Notes: generated from the sequence alone by a model not told the origin. A stretch of 48,905 nucleotides of DNA from Nemertoderma westbladi (GCA_032718475.1 JAUCBJ010008012.1:1-48905); one strand, 5' to 3'. Numbered from the stretch's first letter, positions 10,198-22,037 are shown. A program made the numbers and translations.

Positions 10198-11151
10198 ATG
10201 CCACAGGATCGCTTTATATCGTCGCCCCGCTGCATCAAACCACAGAGTATTGGTCCGGCTTCCCCCTCCGCTGGCTACCCCAGCTCCTACTCCTACCCTG
10301 CTGTCCCCCCAACCCCTTACGGACTTCCCCAAAGCCCTAAATACATGGCCCTGCTGCCCTGCCCGCCAGACTTCAGCTGCTATTCACCCACCACTCCTCC
10401 AGCTAACCTCGGTTTCCCATTGAGCTCCTACAGCCGTAGCTACCCGGCCACCGCTGGCTTCCCTCTCCGCAACAACGGCTGGATCAACAGCGCTGCTAGA
10501 GAGATCGGCAAAGTCGAGAAACTCCTCGATACTTACGGCTTCATCCAGTGTAGCGAACGGGACTCACGACTTTTCTTCCATTTCTCCCAGTTCCTCGGTG
10601 GATCCATTCAGGAGTTGCGAATCGGCGATGATGTTGAGTTCCAAGAGGCTCCGGATCGCCGCAACGGTAAACCGATCGCAACGCAAATTATTAAACTCAA
10701 CATGAACGATTACGCTGTGCCGATGTCCCCGGCGGCCTACGACCCCAACTCGCTGACCTTTAACGCTCGCGGACAAGTTACCGTCGTCCCGCAGAAAAAA
10801 ACTCGCAGCAACTCAGTCTCAGATCAACAAGGTCGAGTTTCTTTCGAGCAGAATGGCGAGTGCTTCTTCCTTTCGTTTGCCAACGAGGATTTATTGGCGT
10901 CCACGGAGGTGAAGTCGGGGGATATGGTGAACTACGTGATCGTGACAGATCCGCGAACCGGGGCGTTGCGTGCGCGTGACGTGCGGCTGGACGGGGCAGC
11001 TGAGTTGGCCAGCTTGCCGCGGCATCAGGGCATCATATGTTCCCTCAAGGATAGTTTTGGGTTCATTGAGAGGGCCGACGTGGTTCGTGAGATTTTCTTT
11101 CATTTTTCTGAGTTGCGGTGCGACGCGCGGATCCTGCAGCTGGCAACCGAG
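10198..11151 (+). CDS. CSDE1: CSDE1 coding exon 1
   Basis: Codes for residues 1-318, covering the extension, CSD1, non-canonical CSD2 and most of CSD3. It ends at GCAACCGAG followed by the donor GTATGG. The frame runs on for six codons into the intron before a stop, so the exon end is set by the match to CSD3 continuing in exon 2. Confidence 0.92.
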
Positions 11152-14100
11152 GTATGGCCCAACCGAGTCTGATTTCCTTACAACATTATTTCCTTACATA
11201 ATTATTTCCTTACAGCATTATTTCCTTACAACATTATTTCCTCACATCATTATTCCTTTACAGCATTTTTTCCTAATATTATTATTTCCTAACAGCATTA
11301 TTTCCTTACATACAACAAACTTTTCCTACGTAGATTAGCTTCTGAAGTCTCGCCTCTTTTCTTCTATCGTATGAAACCCTTTCATGTTTAGATTATAATT
11401 GTGGTTGGGAGTAGTGCGGTAGGTGAGGCCTCAACTTCGCATAAATTTCTGTCAAGTAGCGGTATCACTAACATAGCATTGGCCTACCTAACCTAGGCCT
11501 AAGTCATAATCAATTTTAGGTACCGGTACCGGGAATATTACGGGTACGTGGGAATATTTTACCCCTCCTTGGGTAAAATTTTCACATTTTGATTTTTTGA
11601 TGTAGAATTTAATAGGTATTTCAAATCTTAAAACGGCTTGGCGAGTAAACATTCTGAGTGGGCAAACCCCCCCCCCCCCCCCCCCCCCCCCCTCCTTTAG
11701 GGCTAAGGCAACCACTACATACCTAAAAACACGCCGGGTAAAGACGACTAAATTATTGGCTCTAATAAGTACCAAACAGGATAATCCATTTGAACTGAAT
11801 GTTACAAAAACTCTATAAAAGTAAATAATTATTATTATTAGGCCTAGTCCTTAAATTTATTTATTAACGACCCCTTGCAGCGTGCACTCTATGTCCCAAG
11901 TGATCCATTACACTGGGATCCAATTTTTCTCGCTGCTAAATTAAATATCCCTCCGCTTGCTTCCATTGGACACAATCTAACGGCTTTAGCTCGTAAATGA
12001 TGATAACATTCTCTAGATTGGTTCGTGTTATTAACTATAAGTCACTCGGTTTAATTAGTGTATCATTTATAATTATGATTACTTATGTGCTGGTTGCAAA
12101 AGTCAAGTAATATTCTACTTATCTTTATGTTTTCACAGTTTAGATATAAAATTATCAATAATTGTATTTTCTTTCTTCCTATTATTTTATTCACTTTACT
12201 TTACATTTACGTGACATGTTTCTATTAGACTTTTTACATTTTAATACTTTTTATTTTGTCTTACTAATTCCGGCGCAAATTAATTCCAGGTTGATTTCGC
12301 CATTGTTGAGCGGCAAAGTAAAGAAGTTGCCGCGGATATCTACACATTGCCGCGAGGCAGTGTTATATTGGAGGACGTCCACGCGGGTACCTACCTGGGT
12401 TGCGTCGACGTGGCCCTACCCCGGGCCGGTACGCGGCATCAGAGTGACCCGTTGCCGGGACGCATCTCCTACTCGGATGTGTCCCCCTCCCAGATCGTCT
12501 CACCCCTACTCACCGTGGCCTTCGGGGACCGAGACCAGGTCGGGGAGTACTCCATGCAGGCCGGGGATCTGGTCACCTTCGAGTTGGCCACCGATAGGCG
12601 GGACTCCCAGAAACGGGCCACCAATATCCGGATGAGGAAGGAATCCTTCGAGAAACAGGGGGAAAAGCGGGAGCAGGGGTGTGTCGTTACACTGAAAGAT
12701 GGTGAGTATGGATAACGGGAGCAAGGGAGTGTCGTTAGGGGGAGAAGCGGGAGCAAGGGAGTGTCGTTAGGGGGAGAAGCGGGAGCAAGGGAGTGTCGTT
12801 AGGGGGGGGACGGGAGCGAGGGAGTGTCGTTAGGGGGGGAAGCGGGAGCAAGGGAGTGTCGTTAGGGGGAGAAGCGGGAGCAAGGGAGTGTCGTTAGGGG
12901 GGGGGGGGAAACGGGAGCGAGGGAGTGTCGTTAGGGGGAGAAGCGGGAGCAAGGGAGTACCGTTAGGGGGAGAAGCGGGAGCCATTGAGTGTCGTTAGGG
13001 GGGCAAGTGGGTGTCGTTAGGGGGAGAAGTGGGGCGAGGGAGTGTCGTTAGGGGGAGAAGCGGGAGCGAGGGAGTGTCGTTCGGGGGGAGAAGCGCTGGC
13101 AAGGGAGTGTCGTTAGGGGGGAGAAATGGGAGCAAGGGAGTGTCGTTAGGGGGGAGAAGCGGGAGCAAGGGAGTGTCGTTAGGGGGGAGAAGCGGGAGCA
13201 AGGGAGTACCGTTAGGGGGGGAAGCGGGAGCGAGGGAGAGTCGTTAGGGGGAGAAGCGGGAGCAAGGGAGTGTCGTTAGGGGGAGAAGCGGGAGCAAGGG
13301 AGTGTCGTTAGGGGGAGAAGCGGGAGCAAGGGAGTGTCGTTAGGGGGGGGGAAACGGGAGCAAGGGAGTGTCGTTAGGGGGGAGAAGCGGGAGCAAGGGA
13401 GTACCGTTAGGGGGGGAAGCGGGAGCGAGGGAGAGTCGTTAGGGGGAGAAGCGGGAGCAAGGGAGTGTCGTTAGGGGGAGAAGCGGGAGCAAGGGAGTGT
13501 CGTTAGGGGGAGAAGCGGGAGCAAGGGAGTACCGTTAGGGGGAGAAGCGGGAGCCATGGAGTGTCGTTAGGGGGGCAAGTGGGTGTCGTTAGGGGGAGAA
13601 GTGGGGCGAGGGAGTGTCGTTAGGGGGGAGAAGCGCTGGCAAGGGAGTGTCGTTAGGGGGAGAAGCGGGAGCAAGGGAGTGTCGTTAGGGGGGAGAAGCG
13701 GGAGCAAGGGAGTACCGTTAGGGGGAGAAGCGGGAGCAAGGGAGTGTCGTTATGGGGGGGGGGCAAGGGAGTGTCGTTAGGGGGGAGAGGCGGGAGCAAG
13801 GGAGTGTCGTTAGGGGGGAGAGGCGGGAGCAAGGGAGTGTCGTTAGGGGGGAGAGGCGGGAGCAAGGGAGTGTCGTTAGGGGGAGAAGAGGGAGCGAGGG
13901 AGTGTCGTTAGGGGGGGAGCGGGAGCGAGGGAGTGTCGTTTCAGGATATAGGAAAAAGTTTTTATTTTTCAACGTTTTTCAGCGTTGAACATTTAATTAC
14001 TCTTTACTTAAGTTTGGGTTGTTTTGTCTCCGAGATTTTGTCTCAGAAAGACAACAACCGACACAATTGCCATGACTTGGTTTTGTGTGGTGTGGGTTGT

Positions 14101-16198
14101 CGGCGATTTTACAACTTTAATGTTGTCTGGGTTGTTCTGATTCCCATTTTATCTCCACATCTTCTAAATGGACCTACAGTATACCCGGTACGCATACTGT
14201 GGATTTAAACATATGATGCATAGCGCCATCTTGTGCCATTTTGGTGATAATATTTTGTTAGTTGTGGTATATCGTATATATCTGTTATGGTCACGCACGA
14301 TATCCTCAGAGGTCGACAGCATTAACAAAACTGATATTAACAGAAAGATTTTTCATAAAACTGTATTCCGTTTGAGGAATCTTGCTGCGAGATTCGCTCT
14401 TTTGAACGGAGGAAACAATGTGAATTATAACAGTGGATAATTCCGATTCAAAACGTCAATAGAGTTGTTAATTTATTTTCTCATTATTAACAACGAAACT
14501 GCCTTTTTATAGAGGTAGGAGGGGCCCTTAAAAGTCTTGTTCTGCGACGATTAACTCACACGGTAAATCGCCGGACTTAGGATGTGAAGGTACGGGGTTC
14601 GAACCCGGGGATGAGGTCTTTTTGTTTAATCCGATTTAAAGTTTAGGCAGTTTCGTTTACAGCCAGTTTGCTAGATTTTCTAGTTACTGAATTTATTATT
14701 GATACTTATTTTGTAGCCTATTATTTATCCACTTTTAGGTTTCGGTTTCGTTCGTTGTGCCGACAGGGAGGCTCGAATATTCTTCCACTTCACCGAGTTG
14801 ATGGATTTGGGCCACAAACTGCAACTCAACGAGGAGATCGAGTTCACCGTGATCAACGACCCCACGGACCAGCAGCGGCTCATAGCGGTGCGACTGCAGA
14901 TGCTGCCGCGGGGGACGGTGAAGTTCGACGACGTGGTCAGGGAGAAGACGGAAGGGGCGGTGCGACGCGCCTCGAAACAGAGCTCGATTACAAACGAAGC
15001 GGGGGACCCGTTGACCGATGATTTGGGATCCATCGAGAGTCTCATAGACGATGAATTCGTTCAGGTTTTCTACCAGCACAAAGACATCACAATGAAAGAG
15101 GCATTGAAGCCTGGGGACGACGTTGAATTCACTCTGGTTAAGTGTCGGCGTTCCAAGAAGTTCTTCGCTAAGGATATGAAGCGAGTTTGCGACGTTTCGG
15201 CGACTTCCGCTGCGGTTACGGCGTTGCTTATTGATATGGGCGGCGGCGACCGTGCGAACCGGCAGCTGGGCGTTGTCGCGAGTACCCGGGACGCCCAGGG
15301 GTTCATCGAGGGGCTGAGCAACCCGGAGGAGGCCTACCCCTTCCAGTACTCGGAGGTGTTCGAGCCGGGGACCGTGAGGGTGGGGGATTCCTACGAGTTC
15401 ACTCTGGCGAGGAAGTCCGGGAGACTGGTCGCGGAGAACCTGGTTCGCGTCGAGCGCTCCACCGAGGTTCCCGAGGCCTCGGGCGTGCTGCGCGAAGGGC
15501 GGGTGGTCCGCGAGATTCGCCCCGGGACCAGTCAGTACGTCGGGTTGATTCGCGTCACCGATTCCGAGCTGCCGGGATCCGGGGAGGGGGTCGCCCGATC
15601 GATCACCGATCTTCAGTTTAGCATCGCGAGTCTCCAAGATAAACACGAACTTCCGGTGGTTAACGACGTCGTTGTTTTCAATGTGATGGCGTCGGTTAGC
15701 AACGGGAAGGTTGCGCAGCGCGCGGCCAACGTTAAAGTTGCGCGGGAGAGAGTTCGAGCGAGAGTAAACTCGATCAAAGGCGAGTTCGGTTTCATCGATT
15801 ATAGAACTTCTTCGTCGGATAAGTTGTTCTTCCATACAAGCGAAGTTCGGGAATCAGGTTCCGCGTTGAAACCCGGGGACGAAGTCGAGTTTATTGTCGT
15901 TCACAATCCTAAGAGCGGCAAGTATTTCGCGAGTCGCGTTGAGTTGGCGACCTCCGAACGGCCGGAGCGACTGGTCAACCGCATGCGAACCTACTCGTTG
16001 GGGGGAGTGTCCCCGACCTCGGGGATTACGCCGCGTCTCATCGTCGTCCGACAACCCCGCGGCCCGGACGGGAGCCCCGGTTTCGCCACGCGCCGTCGAC
16101 GTGGCCACACCGTCGCATCATCCGTCGGTCTCTCCCTCCCCATCGATATTATCGATGATTCTCACGGAGTCGTTATGTACCAAACCGCGACCGAATAA
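10198..16198 (+). CDS. CSDE1: CSDE1/Unr orthologue, cold shock domain RNA-binding protein (three exons)
   Basis: Exons 10198-11151, 12290-12701 and 14739-16198 join in frame (GT-AG introns, phases 0 and 1) to give 941 codons. CSDE1/Unr is a cytoplasmic RNA-binding protein that controls mRNA translation and stability. Canonical cold shock domains are seen at about residues 102-168 (YGFIQC, LFFHFS), 276-342 (FGFI, IFFHFS), 446-520 (GFGFVRC, FFHFTE), 631-693 (degenerate) and 794-858 (FGFI, LFFHTS). They alternate with non-canonical domains at about 211-264, 345-430, 526-605 and 709-790, the nine-domain CSDE1 layout. The tail RPERLVNRMR and RLIVVRQPRGPDGSPGF (863-904) matches the conserved CSDE1/SUZ-C end. 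A Pro/Ser/Tyr-rich N-terminal extension (1-100) makes it longer than the ~800-residue vertebrate form. The ATG at 10198 is the first in frame that keeps this extension; 5' UTR exons are unknown. Confidence 0.95.
11170..11330. repeat. TTATTTCCTTACAACAT tandem repeat in CSDE1 intron 1
   Basis: About eight imperfect copies of a 17-18 bp unit (TTATTTCCTTACAACA and variants) start ~18 bp after the exon 1 donor. Confidence 0.85.
11667..11692. repeat. Poly(C) tract, 26 bp, in CSDE1 intron 1
   Basis: Twenty-six consecutive C. The rest of intron 1 (11331-12289) shows no gene or RNA that I recognise. Confidence 0.95.
12290..12701 (+). CDS. CSDE1: CSDE1 coding exon 2
   Basis: The acceptor TAATTCCAG precedes GTTGATTTCGCC (VDFA). 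It finishes CSD3, encodes non-canonical CSD4 (DPLPGRI, then DRRDSQKRATNIRM as in other CSDE1 proteins) and begins CSD5 with KREQGCVVTLKDG. The donor is GTGAGT, splitting a Gly codon. Its last ~35 coding bases resemble the intron 2 minisatellite unit. Confidence 0.92.
12713..13940. repeat. ~32-bp G-rich minisatellite filling CSDE1 intron 2
   Basis: Roughly 38 copies of a unit made of AGGGGGAGAAGCGGGAGC plus AAGGGAGTGTCGTT, length 31-34 bp depending on the G run. It starts ~11 bp after the exon 2 donor. A block with the variants GCCATTGAGT, GGCAAGTGGGTG and GCGCTGGC (near 12981-13100) recurs 572 bp later (near 13553-13650), so larger segments have duplicated. Open frames on both strands are by-products of the repeat. 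Three or more G runs per unit make the sense strand a G-quadruplex candidate. Confidence 0.95.
14545..14635 (+). tRNA. tRNA-like 3' half with Pol III-type terminator (pseudogene or SINE head)
   Basis: GGTTCGAACCC at 14596-14606 fits the B box and is followed 12 bases later by a T run (CTTTTTG). Upstream CGCCGGACTTAGGATG could be part of an anticodon arm, but no full cloverleaf can be drawn and the T stem is imperfect. It lies in CSDE1 intron 2. I regard it as a relic, not a working tRNA. Confidence 0.3.
14739..16198 (+). CDS. CSDE1: CSDE1 coding exon 3 (terminal)
   Basis: The acceptor CCACTTTTAG precedes GTTTCGG, completing GFGFVRC of CSD5. It encodes residues 456-941 without interruption and ends in TAA at 16196-16198. 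It is noticeably more GC-rich than its surroundings. In the CSD7 equivalent the RNP2-like FFH is replaced by YPFQYSE (655-661), so RNA binding by that domain may be lost. Confidence 0.93.
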
Positions 16199-18647
16199 TC
16201 CGACAAAACCTCTTCTAATAATAATATAATCCTTTAAATTTAATTCTTTTTGATTATTTTTTTATTTAAACATTTTTGATTAATTAATTTAATAATTTCA
16301 ATCAATTGTTGATATTTAACATTCCGTTGGAGGCAAATAACAGTTAGGAAATGATAATTAGTGCAGTTTAAATAGTACTATTCTATCGTCTTGTAACCCC
16401 AACTGTAACAACTCACCCACCGCCATCAACCTAACTCACACATATATGTCTCTCTCTCAAGAGTTCAGTAAATGTATCTCCAATATTTTTTATATTATCC
16501 CTATTAGGGGATCCAAATAAGTTTTTTTATGGATCTTTATATTTCACATCGAAGTCATAGAATATATAATTAGAACGTAATATTATTTGTAAATCCGTCG
16601 TTTTGACGTAACGCGATGCCCTTCTGTTTAAGGCCGGCCGTTGGTTAAACTCCTTCTGTTAAACTATTCTTTGAAGGTACACATACATACACTATCGTCC
16701 ATTGCTATTGCAATGGCCCTATTCTAGAATCTTTAATTAACCGAGAAGTTAAGTATTTCTATTCTTAACCACGCTCTAATGGATTGCATACATACAACGC
16801 ATTAGTCCACATTAGTTAATTTGTTTGCTTTTGATTTTGGACCTACGAGTCGATATGTAATAGAGCAGTGATTGATCGTACAGTCTTCCTTTGTGTCAAA
16901 CCTATTCCCATAACTCAGTCTATTTATATGCAGTTGTCGTTATAGCCTATAATATTCTGCTGTAACATAAAGGGGATGGTTGCTGCCACTAAAATTTAAT
17001 TTCAATTTGTAATATTAATTTAACTTTTATTTATTTTTTTATTCAGTATATATATATACTTTTCCTACTAGCCCTAGCCTTACTTTTATCGTTGCTGCCA
17101 TTTGGATGTAGCTGATTCGATGATGCAGCACGACCTGCAGCGCTGTAGGAGCGAAAAAACGATATTCCATATTCGAAACAGCCGTAAGACCTCCATGTAA
17201 GCTAATCCGAAAACCGCCATCAATGCGCCGTGGTTGGTAACATTGGTAACAACAGCTGACCATTACATTACAATTTCTACAATCAGCTGATTGATATGTT
17301 TTGCCGCGCTAGAATACATTTTATCGGGACTCTCAGGAGATTGAAATAAATACGAATTGAACAAATTTACATGAAACAATTAAATAATTACTGATTAGTT
17401 TTAACTATATTTCCTACTAACCAGTAAATTATAATGTTTGTTAATCATTATACAAGTTGATTACAATGATCCCCTTTGCGCTACAACATAAACTTCTTTT
17501 GGCTTTAAACACGATTTCTTTGGGCTACGTAATTAATTTATATTAATTTTTCTCTATTTGGAATAATTTTCGGTTTTTGTAGCGGTAGCGTTTTTGTGGT
17601 TCCGTCTTTAGTAATATAGTTACAGTCGAATTAGACCCGGTTATAAGAGTTATTGTACTTCCATTGGTCTTTGTTTATAATCTTATCTACTTAATATGGT
17701 GTAATTTGTATCAAAATTAGCCGTTTCGTCTGTCAAGAGTTACACAGAATTTGTTGGGTCCCACGTTTTTTACTCTTTAAAAAATTCGACAAACAGACGA
17801 ACTTTTCTAAACATCTATTATTATAAATGTAACATTTATATTTTTAGTTCTTTATAAAACCGGTTAAATAAAATGAAAAAAAATTTTTTCAATTCAATCA
17901 ATTCAATTTTTTTTATAAAAAAAAAGGGAATTCCAACAAATAAAAATTCTGTAAGTCGGGGCAAAAACTTCTTTTTTTCCACCAATGACATATTATTTAT
18001 TCCGTGAATGTGCAATGCGGATTGTTGGATGCCATTTACTTTCACTTTCTTGCAACTCATCCATATGTATGTGCCTTATTGTTCGCTAAAACCAAAAAGT
18101 ATTTCCTCATTTAATATTTTCGAATTCTTAGACAAGTATTTTACATTGTAATCACCATAACAACTATATAGCATTATTAATTATTTCTTCTCAGGCTGGA
18201 GTGAGTGCTAGTAATTAGAATTTCTGGTTTATATCTCCGCACATTAATTTAATTACAGTAGATACCTTTATTAGTAAGCTGTATTTATGATTTTAAATTT
18301 GTGCTCTATTTTTGGTCCATTAAACATAACATAATATATTATTGCCATTAGTATGCCCAGTTTCGTTTGTATAATTAATTAATTAATATATTGCAGTAAA
18401 TATTTTTATGATTTTTTAATTCGGCTATTTTTTTTGTTTGTTCGCTTCCCATCGCTTCAATAGAATCCCTATTTTTTCTCAACTGCTACTTTGAAGGTTT
18501 TTTTTAGATAATAAACGCAATCGATTGTAGATTTTTTAATTTAATTTGTTCTCGTTTTATTTTCAAACGGAGATTCTTTATATTGTAAATTGTTCGTGTT
18601 TGTTTATGTTTATACTTAGTGTCTAGTGTGGGAACATAATATACTCC
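16199..18647. other. CSDE1 3' flank, no further gene seen
   Basis: AT-rich DNA with no recognisable coding sequence. The start presumably holds the CSDE1 3' UTR. AATAAA hexamers occur at about 17345 and 17865, but none can be assigned as the poly(A) signal from sequence alone. Confidence 0.5.
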
Positions 18648-19348
18648 CAAGGTCTAATAAATAACAGGTCAGGCAGCGAGCGGATTGCTAATTAGCGTGG
18701 GCCGATATGTTCCCTATTTATGGCTCCATTTCCTTAGAAACTTATTTTATGCTACTTTTGTTAGGTGGATATGATGACTAGGATTCATAGAAATGTAATA
18801 AAATGTCTTTCTGGAATTTTTATCTTATAGTTGCCAAGGTAACCGGGTGCAATGTTCAAACTTTGCGCGCCTGTATTTCAAGGCGATAATGGATTCTTCC
18901 CTTGAGATTTGGTTGGTGATTAAAGGAAATAAAAGTCTATCAAAATATTTTACATTTTCATTTGTTTACATTCCCGTTGCCATGGAAATAAGTATAATGA
19001 AAAATTTGAAAAATTGTCTACCAATTGAAAAAAAATTTAAATGTAAAATATTTTGATAGACTTTTATTCCCTTTACTTATATACCAAATCTCAAGAACAG
19101 AATCCCTTGTCGCCTTGAGTTACAGGCGCTCGAAATTTGAACTTTACACCCGGTTACCTTGGTAACTACAAGATAAAAATTCCAGAAAGACATTTTATTA
19201 CATTTCTATGAATCCTAATCATCATATCCACCTAACAAAAGTAGCATAAAATAAGTTTCTAAGGAAATGGAGCCATAAATAGGGAACATATCGGCCCACG
19301 CTAATTAGCAATCCGCTCGCTGCCTGACCTGTTATTTATTAGACCTTG
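18648..19348. mobile_element. Foldback element, 701 bp, with ~325-bp arms
   Basis: The left arm (18648 to about 18974) and right arm (about 19023-19348) are nearly complete reverse complements, starting CAAGGTCTAATAAATAACAG. The 9-mer ATATACTCC flanks both ends (18639-18647 and 19349-19357). Long inverted repeats with a ~9-bp target duplication are typical of Mutator-like or foldback elements. No transposase is encoded. Confidence 0.85.
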
Positions 19349-19504
19349 ATATACTCCCAGTCGTGGGTCGCATTATATCACAATTGGTACTTTAGGTATC
19401 ACTATCATTGCCCTTTGTATCACAAATTGTACTAGTTTATTCGTGTTTAATTGCACTTGCATTATTGTAAACGCGAGTAAATAAGGTACATCTTAGTATC
19501 GGAT

Positions 19505-19570
19505 TTGTAGGTCCTGGGACCTCTTGTCCTGGCATCTTTTGTCCTGGTATGTTTTGTCCTGGTATGTTTT
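19505..19570. repeat. TTTTGTCCTGGTATG short tandem repeat
   Basis: Four to five copies of a TCCTGG(T/C)AT(G/C)TTTTG unit. No gene is seen in 19360-19970. Confidence 0.75.
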
Positions 19571-19974
19571 GGCCGAGCTACAATATGATACAAGGATATG
19601 CAATATGATACATAAAGTAAGTGAAGTTGTATAATGTGACCTTTAACAGTAGAAAAGTTATGTGAATTTATAAGCATTTTATAAGTATGAATTAATTATT
19701 CTAATCTAATTGCAGTTGAACTGTTTGTGTGTGTGCAGCTTCATTTTGTGCTCATGTGTCTGTTCTTGAGATGTTCAGTCCATCTGTTTTGTACTCATCC
19801 CTGCCTACTGTAAAGCCTTTTTGCGTGTTGTGTTGGTGTATAATTTCTCATTGAAAGCTGTTGCCTTGAAATAAACTCTAATTGTCTAACTTTAAAATAA
19901 TATTTTTTATTGTAATTATTAAACTTTGCAATTTGCAATAACTAACACCTTTTGCAATTTGATTAATCTAATTT

Positions 19975-22037
19975 GGGTGGGTCAGTTAGATAGCATCTAA
20001 CTACATTATACAGGGGGGCAGTCAGATAGCAGCTCACTACGTTATACAGTGGGTCAGTTAGATAGCAGCTCACTACGTTATACTGTGGGTCAGTTAGATA
20101 GCAGCTCACTACGTTATACAGTGGGTCAGTTAGATAGCAGCTCACTACGTTATACTGTGGGTCAGTTAGATAGCAGCTCACTACGTTATACTGTGGGTCA
20201 GTTAGATAGCAGCTCACTACGTTATACAGTGGGTCAGTCAGATAGCAGCTCACTACGTTATACAGTGGGTCAGTTAGATAGCAGCTCACTACGTTATACA
20301 GTGGGTCAGTTAGATAGCAGCTCACTACGTTATACAGTGGGTCAGTCAGATAGCAGCTCACTACGTTATACAGTGGGTCAGTTAGATAGCAGCTCACTAC
20401 GTTATACTGTGGGTCAGTTAGATAGCAGCTCACTACGTTATACTGTGGGTCAGTTAGATAGCAGCTCACTACGTTATACAGTGGGTCAGTCAGATTGCAG
20501 CTCACTACTTTATACAGTGGGTCAGTTAGATAGCAGCTCACTACGTTATACTGTGGGTCAGTTAGATAGCAGCTCACTACGTTATACTGTGGGTCAGTTA
20601 GATAGCAGCTCACTACGTTATACAGTGGGTCAGTCAGATAGCAGCTCACTACGTTATAGAGTGGGTCAGTTAGATAGCAGCTCACTACGTTATACAGTGG
20701 GTCAGTCAGATTGCAGCTCACTACGTTATACAGTGGGTCAGTTAGATGGCAGCTCACTACGTTATACAGTGGGTCAGTCAGATAGCAGCTCACTACGTTA
20801 TACAGTGGGTCAGTCAGATTGCAGCCCACTACGTTATACTGTACAGTGGGTCAGTCAGATTGCAGCTCACTACGTTATACAGTGGGTCAGTCAGATTGCA
20901 GCTCACTACGTTATACAGTGGGTCAGTTAGATAGCAGCTGACTACGTTATACAGTGGGTCAGTTAGATAGCAGCTCACTACGTTATACAGTGGGTCAGTT
21001 AGATAGCAGCTCACTACGTTATACAGTGGGTCAGTTAGATAGCAGCTCACTACGTTATACAGTGGGTCAGTTAGATAGCAGCTCACTACGTTATACAGTG
21101 GGTCAGTCAGATAGCAGCTCACTACGTTATACAGTGGGTCAGTTAGATAGCAGCTCACTACGTTATACAGTGGGTCAGTCAGATTGCAGCTCACTACGTT
21201 ATAGAGTGGGTCAGTTAGATAGCAGCTCACTACGTTATACAGTGGGTCAGTCAGATAGCAGCTCACTACGTTATACAGTGGGTCAGTCAGATTGCAGCCC
21301 ACTACGTTATACAGTGGGTCAGTCAGATAGCAGCTCACTACGTTATACAGGGGGGCAGTCAGATAGCAGCTCACTACGTTATACAGTGGGTCAGTTAGAT
21401 AGCAGCTCACTACGTTATACAGTGGGTCAGTCAGATTGCAGCCCACTACGTTATACAGTGGGTCAGTCAGATTGCAGCTCACTACGTTATACAGTGGGTC
21501 AGTTAGATGGCAGCTCACTACGTTATACAGTGGGTCAGTCAGATTGCAGCTCACTACGTTATACAGTGGGTCAGTTAGATAGCAGCTCACTACGTTATAC
21601 AGTGGGTCAGTCAGATTGCAGCTCACTACGTTATACAGTGGGTCAGTTAGATGGCAGCTCACTACGTTATACAGTGGGTCAGTCAGATAGCAGCTCACTA
21701 CGTTATACAGTGGGTCAGTCAGATTGCAGCCCACTACGTTATACAGTGGGTCAGTCAGATTGCAGCTCACTACGTTATACAGTGGGTCAGTTAGATAGCA
21801 GCTCACTACGTTATACAGTGGGTCAGTCAGATTGCAGCTCACTACGTTATACAGTGGGTCAGTTAGATGGCAGCTCACTACGTTATACAGTGGGTCAGTC
21901 AGATAGCAGCTCACTACGTTATACAGTGGGTCAGTCAGATTGCAGCCCACTACGTTATACAGTGGGTCAGTCAGATTGCAGCTCACTACGTTATACAGTG
22001 GGTCAGTCAGATTGCAGCTCACTACGTTATACAGTTA
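19975..22037. repeat. 36-bp satellite array, ~57 copies
   Basis: The unit is GTGGGTCAGTTAGATAGC plus AGCTCACTACGTTATACA. Because 36 is a multiple of three, the array is open in long frames on both strands: plus (VGQLDSSSLRYT)n and minus (LTDPLYNVVSCY)n, up to 397 codons. Variants (TTAGATAG, TCAGATAG, TCAGATTG, TTAGATGG, and CAGCCCAC for CAGCTCAC) form a higher-order repeat of six units in the right part (about 21430-22030). A 5-bp insertion near 20835 shifts the frames. I do not treat these frames as genes. Confidence 0.95.

Noticed and set aside
12162-12635. 157-codon frame overlapping exon 2 in another frame
   Set aside because: It runs from AT-rich intron into exon 2 out of frame with the cold shock domains.
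12995-13988. Open frames with GGRSGSKGVSL-type or LPPNDTPLLP-type repeats in CSDE1 intron 2
   Set aside because: By-products of the G-rich minisatellite; they lie in an intron defined by clean splice sites.
14735-15835. 366-codon minus-strand frame opposite CSDE1 exon 3
   Set aside because: Antisense shadow of a GC-rich coding exon; the plus strand has clear cold shock domains.
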